From Bacillota bacterium (GTDB lineage Bacteria > Bacillota_A > Clostridia > Christensenellales > Aristaeellaceae): a stretch of 64,000 bases of DNA. This document shows positions 1 to 8,885 of this stretch, in pieces. Location of the stretch: positions 3,913 to 67,912 of the forward strand of contig JAEZSP010000007.1 in assembly GCA_023421735.1 (NCBI GenBank), in the 5' to 3' direction. Position numbers and translations under genes: made by a program. The notes under the pieces are model-generated. The model made no database searches. It saw only the letters and a list, made by a program, of their open reading frames with translations, and was not told the origin of the DNA. The number at the start of each line of letters is the position of its first letter. Position 1 is the first letter of the stretch.

Positions 1-989
1 CCGATGTGCAGGCTGTCCAAGTACAGCTCGTCCAGGTAGAGTGTCTTGCCGTCCTTTGTCTCTCCGGTTGGCATAATCCGCGTGACCACGTCCGTCAGGT
101 CTACATCGTAGGAGATACCGAGCAGGTTCTTGCCCTCCCGGATCTGCACATCCGTGTCCGAACCGACGCGCTTCACCACAAAGGCATCGAACCAGTCCCG
201 CGCCAATTCACCGCCGTATTTCTCGACCACACCACCCTCGCCGAGCAGTGCATCCACGGGGTTGATGTTCTCAAATTCCACCTCGTCTGCGGTGGAATCG
301 AGATCGGAGTAAAAGGTGAAGTCGTGTTCGGTCAGGCACTTTGTGGATATGTTTTGGACCACAACCGCACCGGTCACATTAGCGGCGGGCTTGTAGGTTT
401 TCAGCATGTTGTCCATGAGATCGTAGAACACATGGCGCGCGTAGATGGTGATCTTCGTCAGCTCCGGTACGGCACGGTAGATGCGGAACGGTTGGTCGCG
501 GAGTTGGCGGGGCTCGACGACCGCCTTTGCCGCTTGCCCCGGCGTGGCCTCGGTGCGGACGTAGGTCAGGTACTGGCTGGCCATATACCCGCGTTTGCCG
601 TCCGGGCAGGACACCTCGTACCACGAAGGATTGGCGGTGCTCAGCACGACGACCTCGGTGCCCTTCTTGTACTTGCCGAGCACCTTGTACTTCGTCCCGG
701 TGCCGGAGCGGAGCCGCAGCGGATCGCGGCTGGTGGATACCTTGTAGATCGCCTTGCCTGAGCCCGAAGAAATCAGCTTGACCTGCGGCGTCATGGCGGC
801 GGGCACCGGCGCGCGGAGGATGTTGCCCTCAATCAGCCGTCGCCATTTGCCCTGGGCATCGAGCGGGTGCTCCAGCGTAAGCTCCCATTCGCCGTTCAGC
901 GTTTCGGTTACGGTACAAAGAGAAGGGTTAACCGGGCCGAGTCCGTTGCTGGAAAAGTCGGTACAATCGGGCGGGTATACGCAGATCAA
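1..989 (-). CDS. Phage tail spike / minor structural protein, N-terminal part (runs off the window)
   Basis: The frame stays open from a TTG at 989 to the window edge (329 codons), so the C-terminus is missing. The N-terminus (ICVYPPDCTDFSSNGLGPV) is the usual opening of phage minor structural / tail-endopeptidase proteins, which sit at the tail tip and contact or digest the cell wall. Residues about 78-140 resemble a bacterial SH3 domain inserted into the tail scaffold (LRLRSGTGTKYKVLGKYKKG, then WYEV and GYMAS). TTG is preferred because AAAGGAG lies just upstream. The frame continues upstream to an ATG near 1064, which has no ribosome binding site. It follows the Dit gene, with an antisense cupin gene between them. 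Family assignment is by pattern; the host-binding part is not visible. Confidence 0.8.
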   Translation of the reverse strand, partial: MICVYPPDCTDFSSNGLGPVNPSLCTVTETLNGEWELTLEHPLDAQGKWRRLIEGNILRAPVPAAMTPQVKLISSGSGKAIYKVSTSRDPLRLRSGTGTKYKVLGKYKKGTEVVVLSTANPSWYEVSCPDGKRGYMASQYLTYVRTEATPGQAAKAVVEPRQLRDQPFRIYRAVPELTKITIYARHVFYDLMDNMLKTYKPAANVTGAVVVQNISTKCLTEHDFTFYSDLDSTADEVEFENINPVDALLGEGGVVEKYGGELARDWFDAFVVKRVGSDTDVQIREGKNLLGISYDVDLTDVVTRIMPTGETKDGKTLYLDELYLDSLHI

Positions 990-1133
990 GGCAATCAGCT
1001 CCTTTGCTAGATTTTTGTTTTGCCGTACACAGCCCATAAACATTCCGCCTGCGCGCTTCATACCATGATATTGGAAAGCGTTGCAAATTGCTGCTTTCTA
1101 CGGCGGATTATGGCTGTCAGAAAGGAAGTAATT

Positions 1134-1652
1134 ATGGATAGTTGTTATCGTTCTTGCTGTTGCAATCCTGCTTCTCCCAATCCGCCCATTGAGCCTTGCG
1201 AATCGGCGAACGGACCGTGCCTGAACTCCCGCTGCAATGGAATTGGCGAAGACTTCGGTCCGAACCCCTATGTGACGGACATCACGAAGGCGACCCTTGA
1301 AAACCCCTTCTTCCGGAGGGCGCTGTGGACAGGAACCCATCTGCAGCTGACGCTGATGTGCATTCCTCCGCGCGGAGAAATTGGCCTTGAAATGCACCCC
1401 ACCCTCGACCAGTTCCTACGCTTGGAGCAGGGAGAGGGCAAAGTCATGATGGGTACTTCACCCAACGCCCTAAACTTTCAGCGGAAAGTCGTCGACGACT
1501 ATGCCGTATTCATCCCTGCTGGAACTTGGCATAATCTGGTCAACACAGGCGATAAACCGATTAAGCTGTACTCGATCTATGCGCCCGTTCAGCATCCCGC
1601 CGGAACCATCCACTGCACGAAGGCGGATTCTGACGCGGCCGAACAAAACTAA
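1134..1652 (+). CDS. Cupin-domain protein (antisense moron gene in the tail module)
   Basis: 172 aa. The body is a small beta-barrel cupin: GEIGLEMHPTLDQFLRLEQG carries the first-motif pattern (E, H) and VFIPAGTWHNLVN carries the second (P-x-G-x-x-H). These residues usually bind a metal. The N-terminus is Cys-rich (about six Cys in the first 35 residues), unlike typical cupins. The ATG at 1134 is chosen because AAAGGAAG precedes it by about 5 nt; upstream starts in the same frame lack one. It lies opposite to all surrounding tail genes and ends at a hairpin. This is the layout of a moron gene expressed from the lysogen. Substrate unknown. No strong promoter is visible. Confidence 0.8.
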   Translation: MDSCYRSCCCNPASPNPPIEPCESANGPCLNSRCNGIGEDFGPNPYVTDITKATLENPFFRRALWTGTHLQLTLMCIPPRGEIGLEMHPTLDQFLRLEQGEGKVMMGTSPNALNFQRKVVDDYAVFIPAGTWHNLVNTGDKPIKLYSIYAPVQHPAGTIHCTKADSDAAEQN

Positions 1653-1691
1653 AAACCGAAGCAAATCCGGTAACAGCCATAAAAAGCCCAA

Positions 1692-1719
1692 GGGACTACC
1701 GCATCACAGCGGTGGTCCC
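1692..1719. terminator. Hairpin between cupin gene and Dit gene, possibly bidirectional
   Basis: An 11-bp stem (GGGACTACCGC pairing with GCGGTGGTCCC, one T-G wobble) with a 6-nt loop. It lies about 40 nt past the cupin stop and about 45 nt past the Dit stop on the other strand. Minus-strand reading gives a T-rich stretch shortly after it, so it could stop transcription from both sides. Confidence 0.55.
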
Positions 1720-1764
1720 GATTCTTGTATCAAGCCAATCTAGGTATGTCAACGGAAACTGGCA

Positions 1765-2469
1765 TCAGAGCAAGTATCTCCAGTTGGGCCGCACCTCGAC
1801 CTTGGTCACGCTGCCGCTCCAGCTTATCGCGTTCGTGCCGGGCTTAAGCAGAGGAAAGTCGCCGCTCATGGAGCCGTTTAGGCTGGTTGTACCGGAGTAC
1901 GCCTCCATGAGCGGCGAATCTATTGTAATGCCGCCCGAGATGCCCTCAAGCTCCACGATGGTCAACCCCACCATCAGCGTGATGTCACCGGAGCCATACA
2001 CCGTAATGACCGGCTCAGAAGAGACGTTCCCGGGATTGGTGATCGTGCCGCCCGAGGCCGTCAGCGTGATGGGCGGTACAGCCTCCGCATACCAGAACGG
2101 CTGGCAGCGGAAGTTGACCGCAAAGGAGCGGTGTGGATTTCCTCGCAGGATTTTCTCGAAGCTGATCTGGTTGACGATCCGGGCATAGTAAAAGCCGCCC
2201 AGCCGATTGGCGAAGGTGACTTTGCCTGCGCCTTTTAGCCACGCAGCGATCTCCGGTATTCTGACCGCGTCCGATACGAAGCAGGTGGCGGTCAGCACCT
2301 GATCCTCGTACACATCGTCGCCCTCGAGCGTCGTCAGACTGCCGGAACGGCCGGGGACATTCGTGAATGTCGCGCGCTCTGCAGGGACTGTGAGGGGCGG
2401 CTGCTCGGAGACATGGATGCCATACTCGGTGCAGCGCACGCCGTTCCATGAAAACCAGTCCTTGATCAT
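1765..2469 (-). CDS. Distal tail protein (Dit / siphovirus tail component)
   Basis: 234 aa. Dit forms the hexameric ring joining the tail tube to the tip in siphoviruses. The N-terminus (MIKDWFSWNGVRCTEYGIHV) and the segment PGRSGSLTTLEGDDVYED are typical of the TIGR01633/Sipho_tail family. The middle (FANRLGGFYYARIVNQISFE) and C-terminal beta-rich galectin-like half (GSGDITLMVGLTIVELEG) also fit, as does the length. The position directly after the tape measure gene and before the tail spike gene is the standard siphovirus order. The ATG is preceded by GGAGG at a short distance. Confidence 0.88.
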   Translation of the reverse strand: MIKDWFSWNGVRCTEYGIHVSEQPPLTVPAERATFTNVPGRSGSLTTLEGDDVYEDQVLTATCFVSDAVRIPEIAAWLKGAGKVTFANRLGGFYYARIVNQISFEKILRGNPHRSFAVNFRCQPFWYAEAVPPITLTASGGTITNPGNVSSEPVITVYGSGDITLMVGLTIVELEGISGGITIDSPLMEAYSGTTSLNGSMSGDFPLLKPGTNAISWSGSVTKVEVRPNWRYLL

Positions 2470-2569
2470 CGTCGCCTCCGTTCAGAAGGCCGCACCTGTA
2501 AAGATGCGACCTTCGCGTTCTTCATGGGAGCATCGACCAGCTGTTTCCCCCAAAATGGGTTGTTCCTGA

Positions 2570-5500
2570 TCATGCCATCCGGAGCCCTTTTCCGCGCTGC
2601 TGGCGGCGGGTCAGGCTGGCAATCTCCACGGCCAGCGCGTAGGCGTCCTGCTTGTCGCCGACGTAGAAATTGCTGCCCGCGAAGGAGATGGTGCTCTGGC
2701 TGTTGTAGGTGCGGCGGTTGTCGTTGCTGGTCGTCGTGATGCTGCCGGCCTTCGCTTCCCCGGTGAGATAGCGGGCTGCGTTCTGGATGACCTTCGCCTG
2801 TGTCCGGCTCTCCCGCAGCACGCCTTCGCCGAAGCCCTTCATAGTCATCGCGCCAACCTCATCACGGAATACCCGTGAAGGCGACGTGATCTTGAGTTCG
2901 TTTTTGGCGGCATTGACCGCCGCACGGGCGGCCAGGCGCATGGCAGTGACTACACCGAGCGTGCCAGCCTGGATGCCAGCCTTCAGGCCGTTCATCGCGT
3001 TCATGCCAGCCGAGCGGAGCGTGGTCGCGGTCAGCACAGCCGCCAGCGCTGTTTGCAGGTTCTGCGCGACGGTGGAAGCGTCCGAGGAGAACCCATATTC
3101 CGTCATGCCCAGCGCGATCCCTTCCGCCGTGCCGGAGCCCACGGGTTTCACCCGCCTGGAGGGTGAGTTGATCTGGAGCGCCTGATTTAGCGCGGTCTCC
3201 AGATTGGACGCGACTGTCTCCGCGTCACTGTCCCAGCCCGCTTCCGTCATGCCCTGCGCGACGCCTTCGCGCACGTGTGCGCCAGTGTCGGTCACGTCCA
3301 GCCCGTTCAGGAAGGTGACGATGTTCTTGAGGTTCGTCAGGTCTTCCTCGGAAACATCCTCTCCCTGCTGGATGGCGGCAACCATCTCGGACACATACGC
3401 GGAGAGCTCTGCGACGGTTTCGGCGCTGAAGTCGTATTTCATGCTGGTATCCAGCACGCCCTTGTCGGTGGACTCACCCCGGAGAGACGCCCAGAACTTG
3501 TCCCAAGCGCTGTAGTCCAGCGTATCCTGATATGATTGAATTCGTCTCAGAGCGCTGTCAATCAGATCCATCGTGGTTATGGGTAGGATGCCCGCTGCCC
3601 GTCCAAGCGATGTGGTTCCCAACTGATCCACCTCATCCACAACCGGGCTGATGGCGTCAATGGCCTCCTGCGTGCCGGTGACTTCGGGCGTGATGAGAAT
3701 GTGCAAGGTGCCGTCCTGATCCAGCGTCGCGACGGTATCCGCCGTCACCGTGCCGTCCGGCACAGCCTCTATGGGCACCTCGACGCCATCCTTCCAGAAC
3801 TTGACGTTGCCATCCGCGAGCATCTGATCCAGTTCACCCTGTTCCAGCTCGCCCAGCCGAATGGGCACTTCGAGTTCCAGATCCGTATTGTTCCTCAGCC
3901 CCTGATAGGCGAGGTAGTCATAGCCCGTGATGACGACTTTCGTCTGGGGCTTGGGTACCATCACGCCTTCCGCTTCTCTGTACTCGGTGATGTAGGCGGT
4001 CAGGGAGGGCAGCAGCTGGGATTTATCGCAGCCGGTCGCCTCTGCGTAGCTGCTCACGATGGCCTCGATCTGGCCAGGCGTCAGCGCCGAAAGGTCGACG
4101 CCTTCCGCTTCCAGGTACTTGGCGACCATCGCCGTCACGTCGTCCGGGGTCAAAGAGGTGGTGAGCGCACCGCCGGTCACTTCCTCGTAGGCGAGGACAA
4201 ACGCCGTGATGGCATCCGGGGTAAGTTTCGAGGTGTCCACGCCTTCCTTTTCGAGGTAAGAAGTGATATAGGCGGTGATCTCGTCCGGCTTGAGCGTCGA
4301 GACATCCGCCCCGGCGGCAAGCTCCTGGTACGCGGCGACCATTGCGGTCACATTGCTGGGATTGAGCGCCGACACATCCGCGCCGCTGGTCGCCTCGGCG
4401 TAGGTCGCGACATAGGCGATCAGGCCCGTAGGCGTGAGGGACGCCACATCCGCGCCTTCCGCGATTTCGTTGTACTTGGTAATGAAGGCTTCCACCTTCG
4501 GCTGCTGCGCGGTAGCGGCCTCGGATTCGGTATAGCCGGAGATGATCGCCTCTGTCGTGATCGCGCCGGGGTCGGCAGCGAACGCGTCCCATCTGGCCTG
4601 CGCGCCCGTCATGTCGAGGTCGGTCGCGATCTTGAGCGCTTCCTCGGGAAGCGACTCATTGAACATGCCGTACAAACCGGGCAGGTCTTCCTTGATGAGC
4701 CCGATGTAGTCGGCGATCCCCGCAAACTGATCCATCTGAGCGGTGAAGTCGATCTCCGGGAACAGATTCGCAATTTCCGTTTCCGTGAGCCCGCTGTCCA
4801 TCAGGGACTGAATCTGCGTCATCAGCGACAGGTATTCGGTAAGAGAACCTTCGTCCATATTGGCGGTTAATTCTTGAAGCCCCGTGAGCAGCGCGGGCTT
4901 CTCGCTCTCGCCCGCCATGCTGTATTCGCGCAACTTGGTCAGCAGGTCGTCGACCTGCGTACTGGCTTCCTGTATCTCCGGCTGCTCCCAGACCGGCATG
5001 ACCACCTGGGAGAGCGCCTGCGCGTACTCCAGCGCAGCGGCGCGACGATCCGCGTTGTACTTCGCGTCCAGCGCTTGCTGGGCGGTTCTGCGTTCATCTT
5101 CATCCGCGATCAACTGGACGACCGCGTACTCCTTGTCGTACTGCTCGTCCAGCGCCGCGTTGACGGCGGCCATGCCCTCGGCCAGCCCGACCACGGCGTT
5201 TTCGTACACCGCAATGCCCGCGTCCGATTGCCCTCGCGCCTGCGCACGGGCAACTTCTGCTTCCACCTTTTGAATTACGGTGTCGAAGCCGTCCGCGTCT
5301 GCCGGGGAGAGCTTGTACTTGATCTCGATTTCTTCGCGGGCATCGATCAGCTCCTGCAGGCGGATTTTATCCTTCTCGGAGAGGTTTCCGTTCTGGCGCT
5401 TCTTCAGCAGCTTCGCAATTTCCGTATCCATAGCGTCCAGCGTGGCGATATCTTTTGCCATCTGATCGGAAACGGAGGTATACCCAGCCTTATCGGCGGT

Positions 5501-8179
5501 GTCCTTGAGCCCCTGCAGTTCTTCCCGTGTGGAGGCCGTCAGCGCCTTGAAGGAGCCCGTCCACGCGCCGACGATCTCATTGGTTTCCTTCTGCCCGTCC
5601 GACCAGACGGCGAGCAGACCGTTCAGCCAGTCCTGTGCGGACTGTGCTCCTCTCTCAAAGTCGCCCTCGTTCATGCCGAAAAAGGACAGACCTTTGCTAT
5701 TCCCATAGAAGGTTTCCGCGGCGGTTTCCTTCCACGACCTGGCGGTTTCCTCCATGCCCTTGAGCGCTTCACGGGCCTCTTTCGCGCCGGACACATAGTC
5801 CGCCAGCGCGACCGTGCCGACGACGACCGCCGCCGCGACGGCAAACCACACGGCAGGTGATTTCGCCAGTACCGACAGAAATCCCGAGAACCCGCCGCCC
5901 GCTTTGCCGACCGCAGTGGCGAACTTGCCGATGCCGCCCGTAATGGTGCCGAGCCCTTTGGTCAGCTTGCCGAGTGCCAGCGCCGCAGGACCGACGGACG
6001 CGGCGATGGCGGCGAACTGGATGATCTGCGCCCGCTGGCTTTCGTCGAGCGCCATGAACTTTTCCAGCAGCGACGATGCGCCGTCGATCAGGCTCTGGAT
6101 GGTTGGGTTCAGGTCGTTGCCGAGCTGCCTGGCAAACAGCATGGCTGTGTTTTTGAGGTTCATGAGCTTGCTCTCCGTGGTGGCATAGCGCTTGCCCGCC
6201 TCATCCGCCAGCGCGGTGTTCTCCGCCCACGCGGTGGTCGCCGTCACTTGTGTGTTGGCGAAAAGCTCGGTGGCGTTGGTGGCGCGGAGCAGCGTGTCGC
6301 GCAGTCGGATTTCGCTGATGCCGATCTCCTCGAGCACCGCGATGGCCGACTCGCCCTCGTCGTCGAGCCTTGACAGACCCACGATAAACGCCTGAAACGC
6401 GGCGGCAGGGTCGCTGTCCCACAGCGTCTTGAACTGCTGTGCCGTCATGCCGGACACCGCGCCAAAGTCCTCCAGCGCCTGGCCGCCGGTGGCCGACGCC
6501 ACCTCCATCTTGACCAGCGCCTTGGAGAACGCGGAGCCGCCCATCTGCGCCTCGATGCCGACCGAGGACAGGGCAGCCGCGAAGCCGAGAATCTGCGCTT
6601 CCGACAGGCCCACCTGCTTGCCAGCGCCCGCCAGACGCATGGACATCTCCATGATGGCGGATTCGGTGGTCGCGTAGTTGTTGCCCAGATCCACCAGCGT
6701 GGAACCGAGGTTCTGGAACAGCGACTGATCCATGCCCATGATGTTGGCGAACTTCGCCAGCGTGGATGCGGCCTCGCTCGCCACGATATCGGTGGAGTTG
6801 CCCAGATCGATCATCGTGCGGGCAAACGCCATCAGGTGCTCGTTCTGGATGCCCAACTGACCCGCTACGGCCACGACCTCGGCGATATCGTCAGCGGACG
6901 AAGCGACCTGCGTGGACATCTGCTCGATGTCATCAGAAAGCTGCTGGAACTCCGCATCCGTGGCATCCACGGTCTTGCGCACGCTGGCGAACGCGGACTC
7001 ATAGCTGATGCTGGCCTGGATCGCCGCCGTGCCCAGCGCCAAGATAGGCGCAGTCACCGTGGTGGTGAGCACGCGCCCGACCTTGGTCATGTTTTTGCTG
7101 ACGGTCTCGCACTTCTGGCTGAATTCCTCCAGCGACTTGCCCGCCGCCGTCCAGTCGGACCTCGCGGTCTTCAGCTCCTTGTTGCAGGCGGCGATGTCGG
7201 CCTGCGTCTGTTTGACGGCGGCTCGGGCGTTGTTCAGCGCGGTTTCCGCGTCCTGTACGGCATCAGTGGCTTCGCGGATCTTGTCGTCGTCGCCCACGGA
7301 CTGCGCCGCTGCCAGCTGCTCTTTTGCCGCTGTCAGTGCGCGCTCGTACTGCTCGACGGCCTGCCGCTGAAGCGCCAGCTTATCACCCAGCAGCGTCAGC
7401 TTCGCCGTCAGCCCTTCCGCCGATTTGTCAAAGTCCTTCACTCCGGCGGTGGCCAGCTTGAACCGGCTCTCGGCGTTTTTCATCTGCCTGCCGATGCTGG
7501 CGACCGCCTGCTCGCTCCGGACGATGGCGTCTCCGGCGGAATCCCACTGTGTCTGGGAAAGCGCCAGCGCGGAATTGCACTTGTCGATCTCGCTGGCCGT
7601 CTCTCGCACGGCGGCCTTCGCGCCGTTGAGTCGCGTCTGCGCGGTGGAGAAGGCGTCAGCGGCGTTCTGGGTGGACTTCGTGAGCGCGACGTTCTGTCCC
7701 TGCAACTTGCGGACTTCGGCGCTCTGCTCGCGGTACTCCGTTTTCACGGCGTCCAGATTGGCCTTCGCCGCGATGGTGGCGGAATCGGTCTCGCCCAGCG
7801 TGGTCTTGTACTGCTTGTACGTGGTGGCGGCGTTGGCCACTTCCTGCTTCAGCTGCGCTTGGCGGGTCTTCGCGTCCGTCAGGCGCTGGTTGTAGTCGTT
7901 CTGCCGGTCATAGCACTCCTGCAGCTTCCCGCTCGCCTGCGAGAGCACTTTCTCATACTGGCTGACCGCGTCCTTTTGCAGGGAGAGCTTGCGCTCCAGC
8001 GTCGTGAGCTTTGAGGCCAGCCCGGCGGTGGTGGACTCGAACTTCTCCACCCCTGAGCTGGCCAGCCTGAACGCCGACTCCGCTTCCTGGATCTGCTTCT
8101 GGATGGACTTGATGTTGCGCGTGAAGTTGTCGCTGTTCAGGGATAGCGATACCACAAGGTCGCGGAGCGTTTCGCTCAA
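2570..8179 (-). CDS. Tail tape measure protein
   Basis: 1869 aa, the longest gene in the window. Residues about 1-370 are heptad-rich coiled coil containing two related blocks (IQEAESAFRLASSGVEKFES and NAESRFKLATAGVKDFDKSA), an internal duplication. Residues about 390-760 are the TP901-type tape measure core (ASVRKTVDATDAEFQQLSDD, then ALSSVGIEAQMGGSAF), followed by a hydrophobic segment near residues 760-800. A tandem repeat lies further on. The protein sets tail length and is ejected with the DNA. The start is TTG, chosen for AGGTGAG a few nt upstream; no ATG fits better. It follows the tail chaperone by 62 nt. Confidence 0.93.
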   Translation of the reverse strand: MSETLRDLVVSLSLNSDNFTRNIKSIQKQIQEAESAFRLASSGVEKFESTTAGLASKLTTLERKLSLQKDAVSQYEKVLSQASGKLQECYDRQNDYNQRLTDAKTRQAQLKQEVANAATTYKQYKTTLGETDSATIAAKANLDAVKTEYREQSAEVRKLQGQNVALTKSTQNAADAFSTAQTRLNGAKAAVRETASEIDKCNSALALSQTQWDSAGDAIVRSEQAVASIGRQMKNAESRFKLATAGVKDFDKSAEGLTAKLTLLGDKLALQRQAVEQYERALTAAKEQLAAAQSVGDDDKIREATDAVQDAETALNNARAAVKQTQADIAACNKELKTARSDWTAAGKSLEEFSQKCETVSKNMTKVGRVLTTTVTAPILALGTAAIQASISYESAFASVRKTVDATDAEFQQLSDDIEQMSTQVASSADDIAEVVAVAGQLGIQNEHLMAFARTMIDLGNSTDIVASEAASTLAKFANIMGMDQSLFQNLGSTLVDLGNNYATTESAIMEMSMRLAGAGKQVGLSEAQILGFAAALSSVGIEAQMGGSAFSKALVKMEVASATGGQALEDFGAVSGMTAQQFKTLWDSDPAAAFQAFIVGLSRLDDEGESAIAVLEEIGISEIRLRDTLLRATNATELFANTQVTATTAWAENTALADEAGKRYATTESKLMNLKNTAMLFARQLGNDLNPTIQSLIDGASSLLEKFMALDESQRAQIIQFAAIAASVGPAALALGKLTKGLGTITGGIGKFATAVGKAGGGFSGFLSVLAKSPAVWFAVAAAVVVGTVALADYVSGAKEAREALKGMEETARSWKETAAETFYGNSKGLSFFGMNEGDFERGAQSAQDWLNGLLAVWSDGQKETNEIVGAWTGSFKALTASTREELQGLKDTADKAGYTSVSDQMAKDIATLDAMDTEIAKLLKKRQNGNLSEKDKIRLQELIDAREEIEIKYKLSPADADGFDTVIQKVEAEVARAQARGQSDAGIAVYENAVVGLAEGMAAVNAALDEQYDKEYAVVQLIADEDERRTAQQALDAKYNADRRAAALEYAQALSQVVMPVWEQPEIQEASTQVDDLLTKLREYSMAGESEKPALLTGLQELTANMDEGSLTEYLSLMTQIQSLMDSGLTETEIANLFPEIDFTAQMDQFAGIADYIGLIKEDLPGLYGMFNESLPEEALKIATDLDMTGAQARWDAFAADPGAITTEAIISGYTESEAATAQQPKVEAFITKYNEIAEGADVASLTPTGLIAYVATYAEATSGADVSALNPSNVTAMVAAYQELAAGADVSTLKPDEITAYITSYLEKEGVDTSKLTPDAITAFVLAYEEVTGGALTTSLTPDDVTAMVAKYLEAEGVDLSALTPGQIEAIVSSYAEATGCDKSQLLPSLTAYITEYREAEGVMVPKPQTKVVITGYDYLAYQGLRNNTDLELEVPIRLGELEQGELDQMLADGNVKFWKDGVEVPIEAVPDGTVTADTVATLDQDGTLHILITPEVTGTQEAIDAISPVVDEVDQLGTTSLGRAAGILPITTMDLIDSALRRIQSYQDTLDYSAWDKFWASLRGESTDKGVLDTSMKYDFSAETVAELSAYVSEMVAAIQQGEDVSEEDLTNLKNIVTFLNGLDVTDTGAHVREGVAQGMTEAGWDSDAETVASNLETALNQALQINSPSRRVKPVGSGTAEGIALGMTEYGFSSDASTVAQNLQTALAAVLTATTLRSAGMNAMNGLKAGIQAGTLGVVTAMRLAARAAVNAAKNELKITSPSRVFRDEVGAMTMKGFGEGVLRESRTQAKVIQNAARYLTGEAKAGSITTTSNDNRRTYNSQSTISFAGSNFYVGDKQDAYALAVEIASLTRRQQRGKGLRMA
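3966..4458 (-). repeat. Seven tandem 22-24-aa repeats inside the tape measure protein
   Basis: The protein shows seven head-to-tail units with consensus G-x-D-x-S-x-L-x-P-x-x-I/V-T-A-x-V-x-x-Y-x-E (for example GADVSALNPSNVTAMVAAYQ and GVDLSALTPGQIEAIVSSYA). Each is about 70 nt. The DNA copies have diverged, so the repeat is clearest at protein level. Gain or loss of units would be a simple way to change tail length. Confidence 0.8.
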
Positions 8180-8214
8180 AGATTCTCACCTGCCAATCTG
8201 TACATAAAATAGAA

Positions 8215-8240
8215 GGAAGCGCCTCTTCATGGCCGCTTCC
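8215..8240 (-). terminator. Hairpin between tail chaperone and tape measure genes
   Basis: A 7-bp stem (GGAAGCG / CGCTTCC) with a 12-nt loop starts 1 nt past the chaperone stop and is followed on the minus strand by TTCTATTTTAT. It could be a weak terminator or attenuator that lowers tape measure expression relative to upstream tail genes. Confidence 0.4.
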
Positions 8241-8241
8241 C

Positions 8242-8822
8242 TCAGGGTTTGAGGCCTTGCCAGACCTCGTCGATATATCGCTGTTTCGGGGCTTTCTTCT
8301 CTTTCTCCCGGCTGGCGCTCCAAGCCCGGACGTGCAGAAAACCCAGCATGTCCATTTCATCGATTTCCTTCATCCGCCAGCCGTCTTCGAGAAGGGAGTT
8401 GTAGGTGGACAGGATGAAATCCGGCAGCGTCAGGCGGGGTTCGTCCTCTCCGTCGCCCTCGCCGACGGAAGTTCCGCCCCCGCCTTCGTAGGGAACTCGT
8501 CCAGAATCTCCGTGGTCTGCGTCTGGACGGCCATGAGCGCCAGCGCGATGTCGTGCATCAGCCGATCCACGGGATAGCCGTCCAGCACATCGTCCGGTGT
8601 GAACTGATTGCCGAAGAGCAGGCAGAACCAGTGGATCATCACGTCCATTGCGTCTGGGATGCTGATCTGCTGATCCTCCGGGACGGTCTCTCCCTTCACG
8701 GCGGCATTGGACAGCGCGACAATGCGGCTGTACATTTTCGCGGCGGGCTCCATCTCCCGCAGGGCACGACCGGGAATGTAGTCCACCGTGTACTTTTTCC
8801 CTTGCAAGGTGCAGGTGATCAT
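8242..8822 (-). CDS. Tail assembly chaperone, long form made by -1 ribosomal frameshift
   Basis: The short chaperone frame can continue into the -1 frame just before its stop. The join gives 582 read bases, 194 codons, 193 aa, with a downstream part (LTLPDFILSTYNSLLEDGWR) ending in EVWQGLKP. Siphoviruses make a G and a G-T chaperone from one gene by -1 slippage right before the tape measure gene, and this position is exact. The shift must occur between about 8500 and the short-form stop. A five-G run at 8477-8481 or the GTTCCCT at 8490-8496 are candidate slip sites. The downstream frame has no well-placed start codon of its own. The exact slip position is inferred. Confidence 0.72.
8430..8822 (-). 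CDS. Tail assembly chaperone, short form (gpG-like)
   Basis: 130 aa, mostly helical (PGRALREMEPAAKMYSRIVA; MDVMIHWFCLLFGNQFTPDD). This is the pattern of small tail assembly chaperones of Gram-positive siphoviruses, which coat the tape measure protein while the tube polymerises. The ATG is preceded by TAGGAGG. In most such phages this gene directly follows the major tail protein gene. Here a 2.7-kb cassette and a strong terminator hairpin lie between them. Confidence 0.8.
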   Translation of the reverse strand: MITCTLQGKKYTVDYIPGRALREMEPAAKMYSRIVALSNAAVKGETVPEDQQISIPDAMDVMIHWFCLLFGNQFTPDDVLDGYPVDRLMHDIALALMAVQTQTTEILDEFPTKAGAELPSARATERTNPA

Positions 8823-8835
8823 GACTTTTCCTCCT

Positions 8836-8866
8836 AAAACAAAACCTCGCGGCGTTGACCGCGAGG
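8836..8866 (-). terminator. Strong rho-independent terminator after the ADP-ribosylglycohydrolase gene
   Basis: On the minus strand an 8-bp GC stem (CCTCGCGG / CCGCGAGG) with a 6-nt loop is followed by TTTTGTTTT. It lies between the stop at 8886 and the chaperone start at 8822, closing the inserted cassette. Confidence 0.8.
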
Positions 8867-8885
8867 CTCTGGTTGATTTTGGTTT

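Noticed and set aside
2486..2513. Hairpin AAGG-CGCA / TGCG-CCTT between tape measure and Dit genes as a terminator
   Set aside because: Short interrupted stem without a T run, immediately upstream of Dit; a terminator here would silence essential tail genes.
3701..4870. Long plus-strand open frame (389 codons) opposite the tape measure gene
   Set aside because: Pure mirror of the tape measure codon pattern; no start signal and no recognisable domain. Other long antisense frames at 6836-8014 and 30671-32833 are rejected for the same reason.
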